In this document: piece by piece, positions 51,094 through 59,630 of the stretch
Numbering within the stretch: position 1 is the stretch's first letter
Layout: each line of letters starts with the position of its first letter
Source of the DNA: an uncultured Polaribacter sp.
Lineage (GTDB): Bacteria; Bacteroidota; Bacteroidia; Flavobacteriales; Flavobacteriaceae
NCBI RefSeq assembly: GCF_947497695.1
Contig: NZ_CANMHM010000004.1
Location: 124,001-188,000, forward strand
Reading direction: 5' to 3'
DNA: 64,000 bases
Notes under the pieces: generated by a model
What the model saw: the letters and a program-made list of their open reading frames with translations, nothing else
What the model was told of the DNA's origin: nothing
The model's database searches: none
Translations under genes and position numbers: made by a program

Positions 51094-52335
51094 ATGAACA
51101 AAATAAAAAAACTCTACAAACAAATAATGAATATTGGTGTTTATGAAGACACTATAGCAGAATATAAAAAAGTTAGACTTCTAAATGCTTTTTGTTTAAC
51201 TTGGGCTGGTTCTATTGTATTATTTATGGCGTTAGACCCCTTTTTTAGTCAAAACCTTTTACAAAGTATTCAGATTCATTTTTTTTCTTTTTTATGTATT
51301 GTTTCTGTATATCTTCTTCAACATCATAAAAAATATACACTAGCAAGAGTCCTTTTTATTTCCGCCTTAATTTCGGTTACTTTTATTTTTTCTAATTTCA
51401 TAGAACCTCTAAGATTAATGGAAAACTTTTACTTTGTATTTCCTTTAATTGCACTTGTTTTTATTGATACAAAATGGATTACTATTGCTATTATGATTAT
51501 CTGTTGGTTACTTTATTATGTGCCCTTTGAACTAGAAACAAATCAATACCCAAAAGGCATGATGAACCCTGTTTTAATACTAACAGTATTTACAGGAACC
51601 TACATTATTTTAAATTACTCAAAAGTCTTAAATAAAAAAAGTGAGAAAAAACTTTTAGAAAGCAATCAAAAATTAGAATTGGCTTATTTAGAATTAGAAG
51701 AACGTAAAAAAAGTGAATTTGCTAACTTACAGCTAAAATCATTACGAGCACAAATGAATCCTCATTTTATGTTTAATGCCATGAACTCTATACAAAGTTT
51801 GGTTTTAAAAGGCGATAAACATGAAGCTTATAATTATCTTACAAAATTTGCTTCATTAATAAGAGAAAATCTAAACATGAGTGAAAAAAGTTTTATTGAA
51901 TTTGATGAAGAATTATCGCTTTTAAAAAAATATTTAGAATTAGAAAAACTTCGATTTCGAGACGATTTTGAATATAAAATTATAGGAGAACATGAGGTTA
52001 ATAATATAAAAATCCCTTCTATGATTATTCAACCTTTTATAGAAAATGCTATAAAACATGGCTTACTACACAAAATAGAAGGCCTTAAAAAAGTGAAAAT
52101 AGAATTCTATTTAGATACTGTTCTTAAATGTATTATTACTGATAATGGGGTTGGAATTAAAGCATCAGAAAAAATTAATATAAAAAACCTATCAAAAGAA
52201 GTTTCATTTTCTACTAAAGCAATTAAAGATAGGTTGGCTTTGTTAAAAGATTATTATAAATCTGATATTGGTTTTAAATATGAAGAAATCTCTGAAGGCA
52301 CAAAAGTTATTTTAAAAATACCTTACAACACTTAA
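51094..52335 (+). CDS. LytS-type sensor histidine kinase
   Basis: A 413-residue membrane kinase. Residues about 30-175 contain five to six membrane spans, a coiled coil follows (about 180-212), then the His_kinase domain with the phospho-accepting His at about 224 in 'RAQMNPHFMFNAMNSIQSLV'. The HATPase part has 'IPSMIIQPFIENAIKHGLLHK' and 'CIITDNGVGIKASEK'. There is no recognisable extracellular sensor domain, so the signal may be sensed in the membrane. ATG 51094 is chosen over TTG 51091. The response regulator gene follows after 45 bases. Confidence 0.92.
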   Translation: MNKIKKLYKQIMNIGVYEDTIAEYKKVRLLNAFCLTWAGSIVLFMALDPFFSQNLLQSIQIHFFSFLCIVSVYLLQHHKKYTLARVLFISALISVTFIFSNFIEPLRLMENFYFVFPLIALVFIDTKWITIAIMIICWLLYYVPFELETNQYPKGMMNPVLILTVFTGTYIILNYSKVLNKKSEKKLLESNQKLELAYLELEERKKSEFANLQLKSLRAQMNPHFMFNAMNSIQSLVLKGDKHEAYNYLTKFASLIRENLNMSEKSFIEFDEELSLLKKYLELEKLRFRDDFEYKIIGEHEVNNIKIPSMIIQPFIENAIKHGLLHKIEGLKKVKIEFYLDTVLKCIITDNGVGIKASEKINIKNLSKEVSFSTKAIKDRLALLKDYYKSDIGFKYEEISEGTKVILKIPYNT

Positions 52336-52380
52336 TAAATAAAAAGTTGTTTTAAAAACCTGTAATACTTTAAAATAAAT

Positions 52381-53139
52381 ATGGAAGCAATAAATGCAAT
52401 TGTTATTGATGATGAAATAAATGCACGTGAAAACTTGGGTTATTTATTAAACGAATTTTGTAAAAACATTACAGTTATTGATGAAGCAAAAAATGTTGAT
52501 GATGCTGTTGTAAAAATTAAAAAACACAAACCTCAACTTATTTTTTTAGATATAGAAATGCCTCAAAAAAATGGATTTCAACTCTTAAATTCATTTACAG
52601 AAATAAATTTTCAAATAATATTTGTTACTGCTTATGATAAGTATGCTGTTAAAGCTTTTGAAGTTGCTGCCCTAGATTATTTGCTAAAACCAATAGATAT
52701 AGAAAAATTAATAAAAGCAGTAGAAAGAGCAACAATAGCTATTAAAAACAAAATAGAAAATAGCAGATTAACTCTTTTAAAGGAAAATAAAAAAACAGTA
52801 AAAAGAATTGCAATACCATACAAAAGTGATTATGTTATTTTAAATGTTTTAGACATTTTTTGTATTGAGGCAGATAGAATGTATTCTATTATACACAAAA
52901 AAAGTGGTAAAAAATATATAGCCTCTAAAAAACTAAGTTATTATGAGGATCTACTTTGTAATGATGGAATTTTTAAAAGAGTACACAGGTCCTGGGTTGT
53001 AAACACAAACAAAATAGAAATGTATTCTAAAAAAGATAGAACAATTCTATTAGAAAATCAATTTAATATCCCCGTAAGTAAAAGCTATAAAGATAGTTTT
53101 GAAAAAACATTAGAAATAAACAACAACTCAGAAAAATAA
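52381..53139 (+). CDS. LytTR family response regulator
   Basis: A 252-residue regulator with a receiver domain (phospho-Asp at about 57 in 'LIFLDIEMPQKNGF', Lys in 'YLLKPIDIEKL') and a C-terminal LytTR DNA-binding domain ('IAIPYKSDYVILNVLDIFCIEADRMYSIIH', 'FKRVHRSWVVNTNKI'). It is the partner of the kinase upstream. Likely targets are the two flanking secreted-protein genes that carry 21-22 bp spaced direct repeats. Confidence 0.93.
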   Translation: MEAINAIVIDDEINARENLGYLLNEFCKNITVIDEAKNVDDAVVKIKKHKPQLIFLDIEMPQKNGFQLLNSFTEINFQIIFVTAYDKYAVKAFEVAALDYLLKPIDIEKLIKAVERATIAIKNKIENSRLTLLKENKKTVKRIAIPYKSDYVILNVLDIFCIEADRMYSIIHKKSGKKYIASKKLSYYEDLLCNDGIFKRVHRSWVVNTNKIEMYSKKDRTILLENQFNIPVSKSYKDSFEKTLEINNNSEK

Positions 53140-53202
53140 GTATATTGTAAAAACTAAAACCAGTTAAAAAGTAATTCTTTTTGAAACTTACACACTTTAT
53201 AA

Positions 53203-53379
53203 AACAGTGCCGAAAAAATTAACAATGAAAACGCCACAAAAGCAGTCTCATTTTCTACCAAAGCAATTAATGATAGGCTTATATTACTAAAAGATTATTA
53301 TAAATCTGATATTGGTTTTTATTATGAAGAAGTTAAACAAGGTACAAAAGTAATTTTAAAAATTCCATTTTCAGAATAA
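53203..53379 (+). pseudogene. 3' remnant of a second LytS-type histidine kinase
   Basis: An open frame without a start codon encodes 58 residues and a stop, matching the C-terminal end of the kinase at 51094 almost residue for residue: 'SAEKINNENATKAVSFSTKA' against 'ASEKINIKNLSKEVSFSTKA', then 'DYYKSDIGFYYEE' and 'GTKVILKIPFSE'. An in-frame stop lies directly upstream at 53200. It is a decayed duplicate tail left behind the response regulator. Confidence 0.85.
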
Positions 53380-53430
53380 TATAGAAATCTAATATTATTT
53401 ATTTTAATCATAAAAAACAAGAAAAAAATT

Positions 53431-53460
53431 ATTCGGAAACAAAAGCACTTCATTTGGAAA
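53431..53460 (+). promoter_or_regulatory. putative LytTR operator upstream of the repeat lipoprotein gene
   Basis: Direct repeats ATTCGGAAA (53431) and ATTTGGAAA (53452), 21 bases apart, the same 9-mers as at 50529-50559. Located 63 bases upstream of the ATG. Two imperfect -7 boxes follow (TATAATTG 53476, TATCTTTA 53485). Confidence 0.55.
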
Positions 53461-53522
53461 TAAAAAAAACAGATCTATAATTGTTATCTTTAATTTTACA
53501 GTATAACCAAAAAACATCAAAA

Positions 53523-54311
53523 ATGAAAAAATTAAAAATAGTATTATTTTGTTTTGCTGTATTTGCTTTGGCATCATGCAATGAAAAAAATGAAGAAATG
53601 GAAGAAGCTATGAATAATGCTCCTGGACAATTCACAGTAACATTATCAGCAGCAAATATTAAACAATTAGAAGTAAAAGAGGCTGTTAAAAGAGATGTTT
53701 CTCCATCAGAATCTATAACAACATCAAGTTCTCTAAAAGCAACATGGACAGAAGCTGTGGATCCTGAAGGAGATGCAGTAACTTATGATGTATATGTAAA
53801 TGGCACATTAACAAAAAGTGATTTAACTGATAAAGAAGCAACTATTTCTTTCACTTCAGATGCAAAAGTTACAGTGAAGGTTGTTGCAAAAGACGCTAAT
53901 GGAGCAACAACATCAGCAGAAGCTGTAAATAATACTCCTGGATCTTTTTCAGTTACTTTAACAGAGGCTAACACAGCAGAATTTGTAGAACTTGTTAAAG
54001 TCAAAAAATCTGTTACACCTATTAAAGAAGCAGTATCTAGAAATAAAAATTTAGATGTGACTTGGACAGAAGCTGTTGACTCTGATGGAGATGCTGTCAC
54101 CTACAATGTTTATGTAAATAGCACGCTTACTAAAAGCAACCTAACTAACAGAGAAACAGTTATTTCTTACAATCCTAATGAAAACGTAACTGTAAAGGTA
54201 GTTGCAACTGACACTAAAGGGGCTACTTCTTCTGCTGAGGCTACTAAAACGCCACAATTGTTAATTGTAGATGTTACCAAAGCACCATCAAAATTATTAT
54301 CTGCAGAGTAA
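53523..54311 (+). CDS. lipoprotein with two tandem FN3/Ig-like repeats
   Basis: A 262-residue protein with a lipoprotein signal ending 'FALASC' (Cys 19). Two homologous units of about 105 residues follow, each with 'WTEAVD-x-(E/D)GDAVTY' and 'VYVN-x-TLTKS' (about residues 65-130 and 170-235), the pattern of fibronectin III or Ig-like surface domains. The ATG at 53523 is preferred over the upstream in-frame start at 53481 because it opens directly on the signal peptide. A terminator follows. Its operator suggests control by the nearby LytTR regulator. Confidence 0.8.
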   Translation: MKKLKIVLFCFAVFALASCNEKNEEMEEAMNNAPGQFTVTLSAANIKQLEVKEAVKRDVSPSESITTSSSLKATWTEAVDPEGDAVTYDVYVNGTLTKSDLTDKEATISFTSDAKVTVKVVAKDANGATTSAEAVNNTPGSFSVTLTEANTAEFVELVKVKKSVTPIKEAVSRNKNLDVTWTEAVDSDGDAVTYNVYVNSTLTKSNLTNRETVISYNPNENVTVKVVATDTKGATSSAEATKTPQLLIVDVTKAPSKLLSAE

Positions 54312-54343
54312 AAACTATTTATCTGTATTTTTAAAAATAAAAC

Positions 54344-54378
54344 AAAAAAACTCCGTTTTAAAAACGGAGTTTTTTTGT
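54344..54378 (+). terminator. terminator after the repeat lipoprotein gene
   Basis: CTCCGTTTT/AAAACGGAG palindrome with A-run before and seven Ts after. Confidence 0.88.
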
Positions 54379-54457
54379 TGTAAAAAATGTGAAAAATAAA
54401 TTAAAATGATACTATTAATTTATTATGTTTAATTTTATCAAAAAATAAGATACTTTT

Positions 54458-54982
54458 TTGAAAACCTATAATAAAACCAACTTCTTTAAACATACTTTTT
54501 GCGAATTTAAACAAGTTGATGATTTTCAATTTCCAGAAAACACCAATTATAAAAGTAAATCTGAAAGCATGTATTTTTATGCTGATGAAGGTGTTTATAG
54601 AAAATCAAATCATTGGGGAAGAGTTGCCAATTGTAGATGGAAACTATTCACTAAAGATACGTATAAGAACCAACAAACTGTAATTGGTTTTGCAAAGTGG
54701 ACAGACTTCTACCCCATCAACTCAAAAGAAAAAATATTTTTTATTGATGTTGATTTTGAAGAAAAAACAGCTAAAATTCAACCTAAAAAAGAATTACTAA
54801 ATCATTATCTATTTACATTTTCTGAGGCCCAAAATAAAATAAAGCAAATAACTCATTTATTTAAAGATGATAAATGGGCAAAATATTTTGACTTAGAATT
54901 AAATGATATTCGTTTAAAAATAATATCCGCATTTATTAATTCTGATAAAACACTCCAAGAAATAAAGCAAAGTTTCAAATAA
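54458..54982 (+). CDS. hypothetical protein with probable TTG start
   Basis: A 174-residue cytoplasmic protein with no signal or membrane span. It is rich in aromatic and charged residues, with 'SNHWGRVANCRWKLF' and 'VIGFAKWTDFYPI' in the middle and a helical C-terminus. I do not recognise the family. An in-frame stop lies 12 bases upstream, so the start is TTG at 54458 unless translation begins at the ATG 37 codons later, which would cut the conserved-looking N-terminus. It stands alone before the NDH-2 gene. Confidence 0.6.
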   Translation: MKTYNKTNFFKHTFCEFKQVDDFQFPENTNYKSKSESMYFYADEGVYRKSNHWGRVANCRWKLFTKDTYKNQQTVIGFAKWTDFYPINSKEKIFFIDVDFEEKTAKIQPKKELLNHYLFTFSEAQNKIKQITHLFKDDKWAKYFDLELNDIRLKIISAFINSDKTLQEIKQSFK

Positions 54983-55055
54983 GAAATCATCGCTTTTCAG
55001 TAAATTTGTAATTCTAAAAACCTATCAATCCAATTATCTAAACATCTCAAAAAAA

Positions 55056-56351
55056 ATGAACATTCCACAAACTAGTTTTCCAAGAATTGTAATTATTGGT
55101 GGTGGTTTTGCTGGTTTAGCTGCTGCTAAAGGACTTGAAGAGCAAGAATTACAAGTTGTATTGATAGACAAACACAACTATCATACATTTCAACCTTTGC
55201 TATACCAAGTTGCAACTGGTGGTTTAGAACCAGATTCTATTGCTTTCCCCCTAAGAAAACGTTTTAATGATGTAGATAATTTCTTTTTTAGACTTGCAGA
55301 AGTTTCTAAAATTAATCCTGACAAAAAAGAAATTGAAACCTCTATTGGAAACTTAGAATATGATGAATTAATTATAGCAACAGGTTCTACTACCAACTTT
55401 TTTGGAAACACAAACATCCAAAAATTTACTATGGAAATGAAATCAGTTCCACAATCTTTAAACATAAGAAGTTTAATTTTAGAAAATTTTGAAGAAGCTT
55501 TACTAACCTCTAATTTAGAAGATAGAAAAGCATTGATGAATTTTGTAATTGTTGGTGGTGGCCCAACTGGAGTAGAATTAGCTGGTGCCTTGGCAGAAAT
55601 GAAAAAAGGAATTTTACCAAAAGATTATCCTGATTTAGATATCAGGCAAATGAAAATCAATTTAATACAAAGTTCTAGTTGTTTGTTAAAAGGTATGAGT
55701 GCAAAAGCATCTGAAAAAGCAGAAGACTTTTTGATAAAATTAGGAGTAAATGTGTGGAAAAACCTGCGTGTTTTAGATTATGATGGAAAAAAAGTAACAA
55801 CTAATGGAGAAGATCATTTTAAAGCAGAAACTGTTATTTGGGCAGCTGGTGTAAAAGGTGAAATAATTAATGGCTTACAGCCTAATTGCATCATAGAAAG
55901 AGCTGCAAGAATTAAAGTAAACGAATATAACCAAGTAAATAACCACACAAATATTTATGCAATTGGTGATGTTGCTTGTATGGCTTCAGAAAAAAATCCT
56001 TACGGTCATCCTATGATGGCTCAACCTGCCATACAACAAGGTAAATTAGTAGCAAAAAACATATTAGCAAAACTTTTTAACAAAACCCAAAAAGCATTTA
56101 TTTATAATAATAAAGGTGCTATGGCAACAATAGGAAGAAACAAAGCTGTGGTAGATTTACCAAAATGGCAATTTCAAGGAGTTTTTGCATGGTTTGTTTG
56201 GATGTTTGTTCACTTATTCTCTTTAATTGGGTTTAGAAATAAAGCCATTGTTTTTTTAAATTGGGTTTATAATTATATTCGTTTTGATAGAGAAACCCGT
56301 TTAATTATTAGACCCTACAAAAAGAAAAATAAGTTTAGTTTTAGAGCTTAA
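55056..56351 (+). CDS. ndh: type II NADH dehydrogenase-like NAD(P)/FAD oxidoreductase
   Basis: A 431-residue flavoprotein. FAD motif 'IIGGGFAGLAAAKGLEEQ' at the N-terminus, 'YHTFQPLLYQVATGGLEPDSIA' (quinone/FAD region typical of NDH-2), NAD motif 'IVGGGPTGVELAGALAEM' (about 165), second FAD motif 'IYAIGDVACM', and a C-terminal amphipathic/hydrophobic membrane anchor ('FAWFVWMFVHLFSLIGF'). It passes electrons from NADH to quinone without proton pumping. Two small membrane protein genes follow closely. Confidence 0.92.
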   Translation: MNIPQTSFPRIVIIGGGFAGLAAAKGLEEQELQVVLIDKHNYHTFQPLLYQVATGGLEPDSIAFPLRKRFNDVDNFFFRLAEVSKINPDKKEIETSIGNLEYDELIIATGSTTNFFGNTNIQKFTMEMKSVPQSLNIRSLILENFEEALLTSNLEDRKALMNFVIVGGGPTGVELAGALAEMKKGILPKDYPDLDIRQMKINLIQSSSCLLKGMSAKASEKAEDFLIKLGVNVWKNLRVLDYDGKKVTTNGEDHFKAETVIWAAGVKGEIINGLQPNCIIERAARIKVNEYNQVNNHTNIYAIGDVACMASEKNPYGHPMMAQPAIQQGKLVAKNILAKLFNKTQKAFIYNNKGAMATIGRNKAVVDLPKWQFQGVFAWFVWMFVHLFSLIGFRNKAIVFLNWVYNYIRFDRETRLIIRPYKKKNKFSFRA

Positions 56352-56353
56352 AG

Positions 56354-56653
56354 ATGAGAATTATTAAGTGCCCTAATTGTGGTGTTTTTAGTAAAAACAA
56401 AGACTATTGCCAAGCTTGCAATACTTTAATTTCTGAGCAAAAAAAAAGAGCTTTAAAAGAACAAGCTTATAAAGACCAAGAAATTGCCAAAGTAACTTAT
56501 GCTAAACAAAACCCAAATTTAGCAGAACGTTTAAAAAAACATCCAAATATCTTCTTTAAAATTATTGGCTGGATTTTGTATTCATCTTTTATGGTTGTAA
56601 GTATTATTGGCTCTGGTTTAGCTTGGTTAATTGCTATGATTGCTGCTGGTTAA
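56354..56653 (+). CDS. small zinc-ribbon membrane protein
   Basis: A 99-residue protein with an N-terminal zinc ribbon ('CPNCGVFSKNKDYCQAC'), a charged helix, and one to two C-terminal membrane segments ('IIGWILYSSFMVVSIIGSGLAWLIAMIAAG'). It is 2 bases after the NDH-2 gene, so it is co-transcribed. Function unknown. Confidence 0.75.
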   Translation: MRIIKCPNCGVFSKNKDYCQACNTLISEQKKRALKEQAYKDQEIAKVTYAKQNPNLAERLKKHPNIFFKIIGWILYSSFMVVSIIGSGLAWLIAMIAAG

Positions 56654-56654
56654 A

Positions 56655-57008
56655 ATGAAAAATATTTTATCCAAATACATATTAACCTCATGCTTAATAG
56701 GTAGTTTTATTTATTTATCTAACTATTTTAATTTTTTATTACCAAGAATTGTTCGCTTTTATGTAAACGATTTTTTAATTATTCCTATTGTACTTTTTAT
56801 CTGTTTACTAGTTCTAAAAAAGACAAAAAATGATACTAATTACAAAATTAAACTACCAATTATTTTGTATGTCTGTGTTTTATACAGTGTATTATTTGAA
56901 TTTGTTTTCCCTGAATATTTAACAAGATATACCAAAGATTATATAGATATTATTTTATATTTTTTAGGAGGAATAGTATTCTACAAACTCCAAAAAAAAT
57001 CCGATTGA
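56655..57008 (+). CDS. small polytopic membrane protein
   Basis: A 117-residue protein with about four membrane spans ('YILTSCLIGSFIYLSNYFNFLLP', 'FLIIPIVLFICLLVL', 'LPIILYVCVLYSVLFEFVFP', 'IDIILYFLGGIVFY'). Flavobacterial relatives are, from memory, sometimes labelled 'magnesium citrate secondary transporter', a label I would not trust for a protein this short. ATG 56655 is 1 base after the previous stop; the upstream in-frame ATG would overlap it. Confidence 0.65.
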   Translation: MKNILSKYILTSCLIGSFIYLSNYFNFLLPRIVRFYVNDFLIIPIVLFICLLVLKKTKNDTNYKIKLPIILYVCVLYSVLFEFVFPEYLTRYTKDYIDIILYFLGGIVFYKLQKKSD

Positions 57009-57078
57009 AAAAAAGATAGAATCAAAAAACACTACATTTGTTAAAATTTGTTTCGTTATTACTTGTGTTTAAAAACAG

Positions 57079-57107
57079 AAAAGCCCCAAGAAAAACTCAG
57101 GACTTTT
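57079..57107 (-). terminator. terminator after the COG4315 lipoprotein gene
   Basis: On the minus strand AAAGTCCTGAG pairs with CTTGGGGCTTT through 11 positions including G-U pairs, with a 5-T loop and T-run after. Pairing is poor on the plus strand, so it is directional. Confidence 0.55.
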
Positions 57108-57167
57108 CAAACTCAACTAACAAAGCCACTACACTTAATATAATAAGAGTTCTTTAAAATTTGTAAA

Positions 57168-58013
57168 CTATTGGGCTGCTGTTATTCCTTTATTAACAAC
57201 TGGCCAAACTCCAGGACTTGGTACACTTAGCCCTTTAGTATCTCCCCTTTCTGTGTCTTGTCCAAAATAATACAAAGGCCATCCTTTATATGTTAATTGT
57301 GTTTTACCAAAAACAGTTATTGTTCCAAAATCAGCAGCATCTAAAGTACTTGGTATTTCATCTAACGTAATTTCTACAATAGGCCAAGCTCCATTATTAG
57401 AAAAATCTGATTTTGTAAAGTTATTAGTGTTTTTTGCATCATTTTTAAAAGAATACATTGTTCTACCTGCAATACTCACAAAATAACTTGTTGCCCCATT
57501 ACCTAGAGTATAATCGCCTAAATAATTTTTTCCATCATTTCCTATTAGTTGTGCACTTGCATACATAATAGAATAATCTGGTTTTGCAATAAACCATACT
57601 CCACCTACTCCATCTCCATTCGTATCTCCTGCACTAGCATCATTAGCAAAAGAATACAAAGGCCAATTTTTGTAAGTTGTCTGTTTGCTACCATCTGCTC
57701 TTGTAATAGCACTAAAGTCACTACTATTTAAACCATTTCCTACTTCAATATTTTCTACATAAAATACTGGCCAATTTGCTAAACAACCATCATTACAATT
57801 AGAGCTAACCTTTGTATCTTTAGAGAAAAAGTATAAAGAATTGCCATTAGCATCTACCAAAATGTCGCCTAAACTAGCATCTGATGATAATTTAATAGTT
57901 GTAGTATCTACTATACTATTGTCAATATCATCATTGTTGTCATTACAACTTGCTATTGTCAGTAAAGTAATTGCAAAGAAGCCTAAAATTAATTTGTTTT
58001 TTAAATTTTTCAT
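57168..58013 (-). CDS. COG4315-type secreted repeat lipoprotein
   Basis: A 281-residue protein with a lipoprotein signal ending 'TIASC' (Cys 23). It has paired secreted-repeat units recognised by 'LVDANGNSLYFFSKDT', 'NDGCLANWPV', 'YKNWPLYSFANDASAGD' and again 'AGRTMYSFKNDAKN', 'GAWPIVE', 'YKGWPLYYFGQD'. The family shares a Yx(F/W/Y)xxD motif; role unknown. A 21-base-spaced direct repeat lies upstream. Confidence 0.88.
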   Translation of the reverse strand: MKNLKNKLILGFFAITLLTIASCNDNNDDIDNSIVDTTTIKLSSDASLGDILVDANGNSLYFFSKDTKVSSNCNDGCLANWPVFYVENIEVGNGLNSSDFSAITRADGSKQTTYKNWPLYSFANDASAGDTNGDGVGGVWFIAKPDYSIMYASAQLIGNDGKNYLGDYTLGNGATSYFVSIAGRTMYSFKNDAKNTNNFTKSDFSNNGAWPIVEITLDEIPSTLDAADFGTITVFGKTQLTYKGWPLYYFGQDTERGDTKGLSVPSPGVWPVVNKGITAAQ

Positions 58014-58407
58014 TTTTTAATGTTTTATATATTTATAATTATTGTTGATGCAAATTAACGCCGATAAAGAGTTTTAGCTATTATAAAGGTGTATGAAAGG
58101 GAAAAACACCACCTTAAAAGGGAAAAAAAGCGTTATTTAAATCCCTTAATTTTATCAACTTATGTTAAAGCCGAATTTTAAGTCTTTAAACAACTCTTTT
58201 CAATAATTTTGCTAGACAACAAATTATACCAAATACAGCATCCATAAAAGAATGTATGTTTTTTATAACCTCAGTTATTAATTTCAAGAAAAACAATTGT
58301 AATTCTGCACTAAAAAAATAAATTTTGGTATTGTTCTTGCTAAATATATTTAAAAGTTTAGATATTTGAATTGGCAATACAACTGTAAAAATTAAAATAT
58401 ACATACA
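58014..58407. other. 394-base divergent intergenic region
   Basis: No gene supported. It contains AAAGGGAAAAA twice (58096 and 58117), 21 bases apart, 83-115 bases upstream of the COG4315 start. A minus-strand ORF at 58186-58413 has no start context and is taken as chance. Confidence 0.5.
58096..58127 (-). promoter_or_regulatory. 21-base-period direct repeat upstream of the COG4315 gene
   Basis: AAAGGGAAAAA at 58096 and again at 58117. The period of two helical turns suits a dimeric regulator binding direct repeats; the regulator is unknown. Confidence 0.35.
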
Positions 58408-58830
58408 ATGCAAAAAATAATTTTAATCATAGCTATTATTTTTACAGGAATATTTTTTGCAAATGCTCAAGAACAAGATAACTTTACACTAACTGTAAAA
58501 ATTACTAACTTAAACTCTAATAAAGGACAAATATTAATTGCCTTGTATAAAGGTGATCATAATTTTTTAAAAAAACGTTTTATAGGAGGAATGAGTAAAA
58601 TAAAAGACAACAAAGTAACGTATACCTTTAAAAATATACCAAAAGGAGAATATGCCGTTTCGTTTTTTCACGATAAAAACAACAACGGTAAATTAGACAC
58701 TAACTTTTTAGGAATACCAAAAGAAGATTATGGCTGTTCTAACAATGCAATTGGTTTTATGGGAGCACCAAAATACAAGGATGCAAAATTTGAACTAAAC
58801 AGTCATAAAACAATTGAAAATAAATTTTAA
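58408..58830 (+). CDS. DUF2141 domain protein
   Basis: A 140-residue exported protein with signal peptide ending near 'FANAQEQ'. The DUF2141 fold is clear from 'LTVKITNLNSNKGQILIALY', 'VTYTFKNIPKGEYAVSFFHDKNNNGKLDTNFLGIPKEDYG' and 'NNAIGFMGAPKYKDAKFEL'. These small periplasmic proteins are common in Bacteroidota and often appear with carotenoid or redox genes; no partner is seen here. The Asp/Asn-rich loop could bind calcium. Confidence 0.9.
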   Translation: MQKIILIIAIIFTGIFFANAQEQDNFTLTVKITNLNSNKGQILIALYKGDHNFLKKRFIGGMSKIKDNKVTYTFKNIPKGEYAVSFFHDKNNNGKLDTNFLGIPKEDYGCSNNAIGFMGAPKYKDAKFELNSHKTIENKF

Positions 58831-59011
58831 AAGATTATTAAAAAACAACTTTCTTTTATGCGTATTATTTTCAATTAAAATATAAATCAAACATCAAAAA
58901 CTAATAATTTGCAGAGCTATTAAGTGTTTTTGATTTACCTTTAAGTATTTGGCAGCCTATTTTATTTACAATACCAAATTAAAATCAGAACCACTTATAA
59001 TATATTAGAAA

Positions 59012-59536
59012 CTATTTTTTAGGAGCTTCCATTACAGTGCCACATTTGTTACAAGTACGTTTTTTTACATCAGCATAAAAAGCATCAAAAATAACAGGCA
59101 AATCAACTTCAATATTTTCTAACTTAAATTTCTTTTTATACAACCTGTTTTCACAATTTTCACAATACCACATTAAAGCATCTTTCATCTTTTTACTTCT
59201 TGGGTATTCAATAACCAAACCAACAGTATTTTCTTTTCTTTGAGGAGAATGAGGTACTTTTGCAGGTAATAAATAAATATCTCCTTCATTTATTGCAACA
59301 TCAATTTGCTTGCCTTTATCATCAATGATCTTTAAAACCATATCTCCTTCTACCTGATAAAAAAACTCTGGTGTTTCATTATAATGATAATCTTTTCTAT
59401 TATTTGGCCCTCCAACCACCATTACAATATACTCTCCATGATCCCAAACCTGCTTATTACCAACAGGAGGTTTTAATAAATGACGATGCTCATCAATCCA
59501 CTTTTTAAAATTTAAAGGCTGTACTAAATTGCTCAT
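59012..59536 (-). CDS. haao: 3-hydroxyanthranilate 3,4-dioxygenase
   Basis: A 174-residue cupin dioxygenase that opens 3-hydroxyanthranilate to the precursor of quinolinate for NAD synthesis. The Fe(II) site is in 'YHYNETPEFFYQVEGDM' (His and Glu) and 'LLPAKVPHSPQRKENTVG' (second His). The C-terminal rubredoxin-like iron site is 'CENCENRL' with 'CNKCGTVME', as in bacterial enzymes. ATG 59536 is chosen over the in-frame ATG at 59596 because the longer version lies in the leader hairpin. It works with kmo and kynU nearby. Confidence 0.95.
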   Translation of the reverse strand: MSNLVQPLNFKKWIDEHRHLLKPPVGNKQVWDHGEYIVMVVGGPNNRKDYHYNETPEFFYQVEGDMVLKIIDDKGKQIDVAINEGDIYLLPAKVPHSPQRKENTVGLVIEYPRSKKMKDALMWYCENCENRLYKKKFKLENIEVDLPVIFDAFYADVKKRTCNKCGTVMEAPKK

Positions 59537-59572
59537 ATTCTTTAAGTTTTTAGTTTTTTTTGAGACAAGAAC

Positions 59573-59615
59573 CAAGACTTTTAGAATTAAACACATTCTG
59601 TTTCTAAAAATCTTG
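59573..59615 (-). other. long inverted repeat in the haao leader
   Basis: CAAGACTTTTAGAA and TTCTAAAAATCTTG form a 14-bp stem with one mismatch around a 15-base loop, 37-79 bases upstream of the haao ATG. No T-run follows on either strand, so it is not a simple terminator. Confidence 0.55.
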
Positions 59616-59630
59616 ATGCTATTAAATATT

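Noticed and set aside
58186..58413. 75-codon minus-strand ORF in the COG4315/DUF2141 gap
   Set aside because: It overlaps the DUF2141 start and has only random hydrophobic runs; no -7 box upstream.
59537..59596. Longer haao reading frame
   Set aside because: The extra 20 residues come from the leader hairpin and poly-T stretch; the family begins near 'MSNLVQPLNFKKW'.
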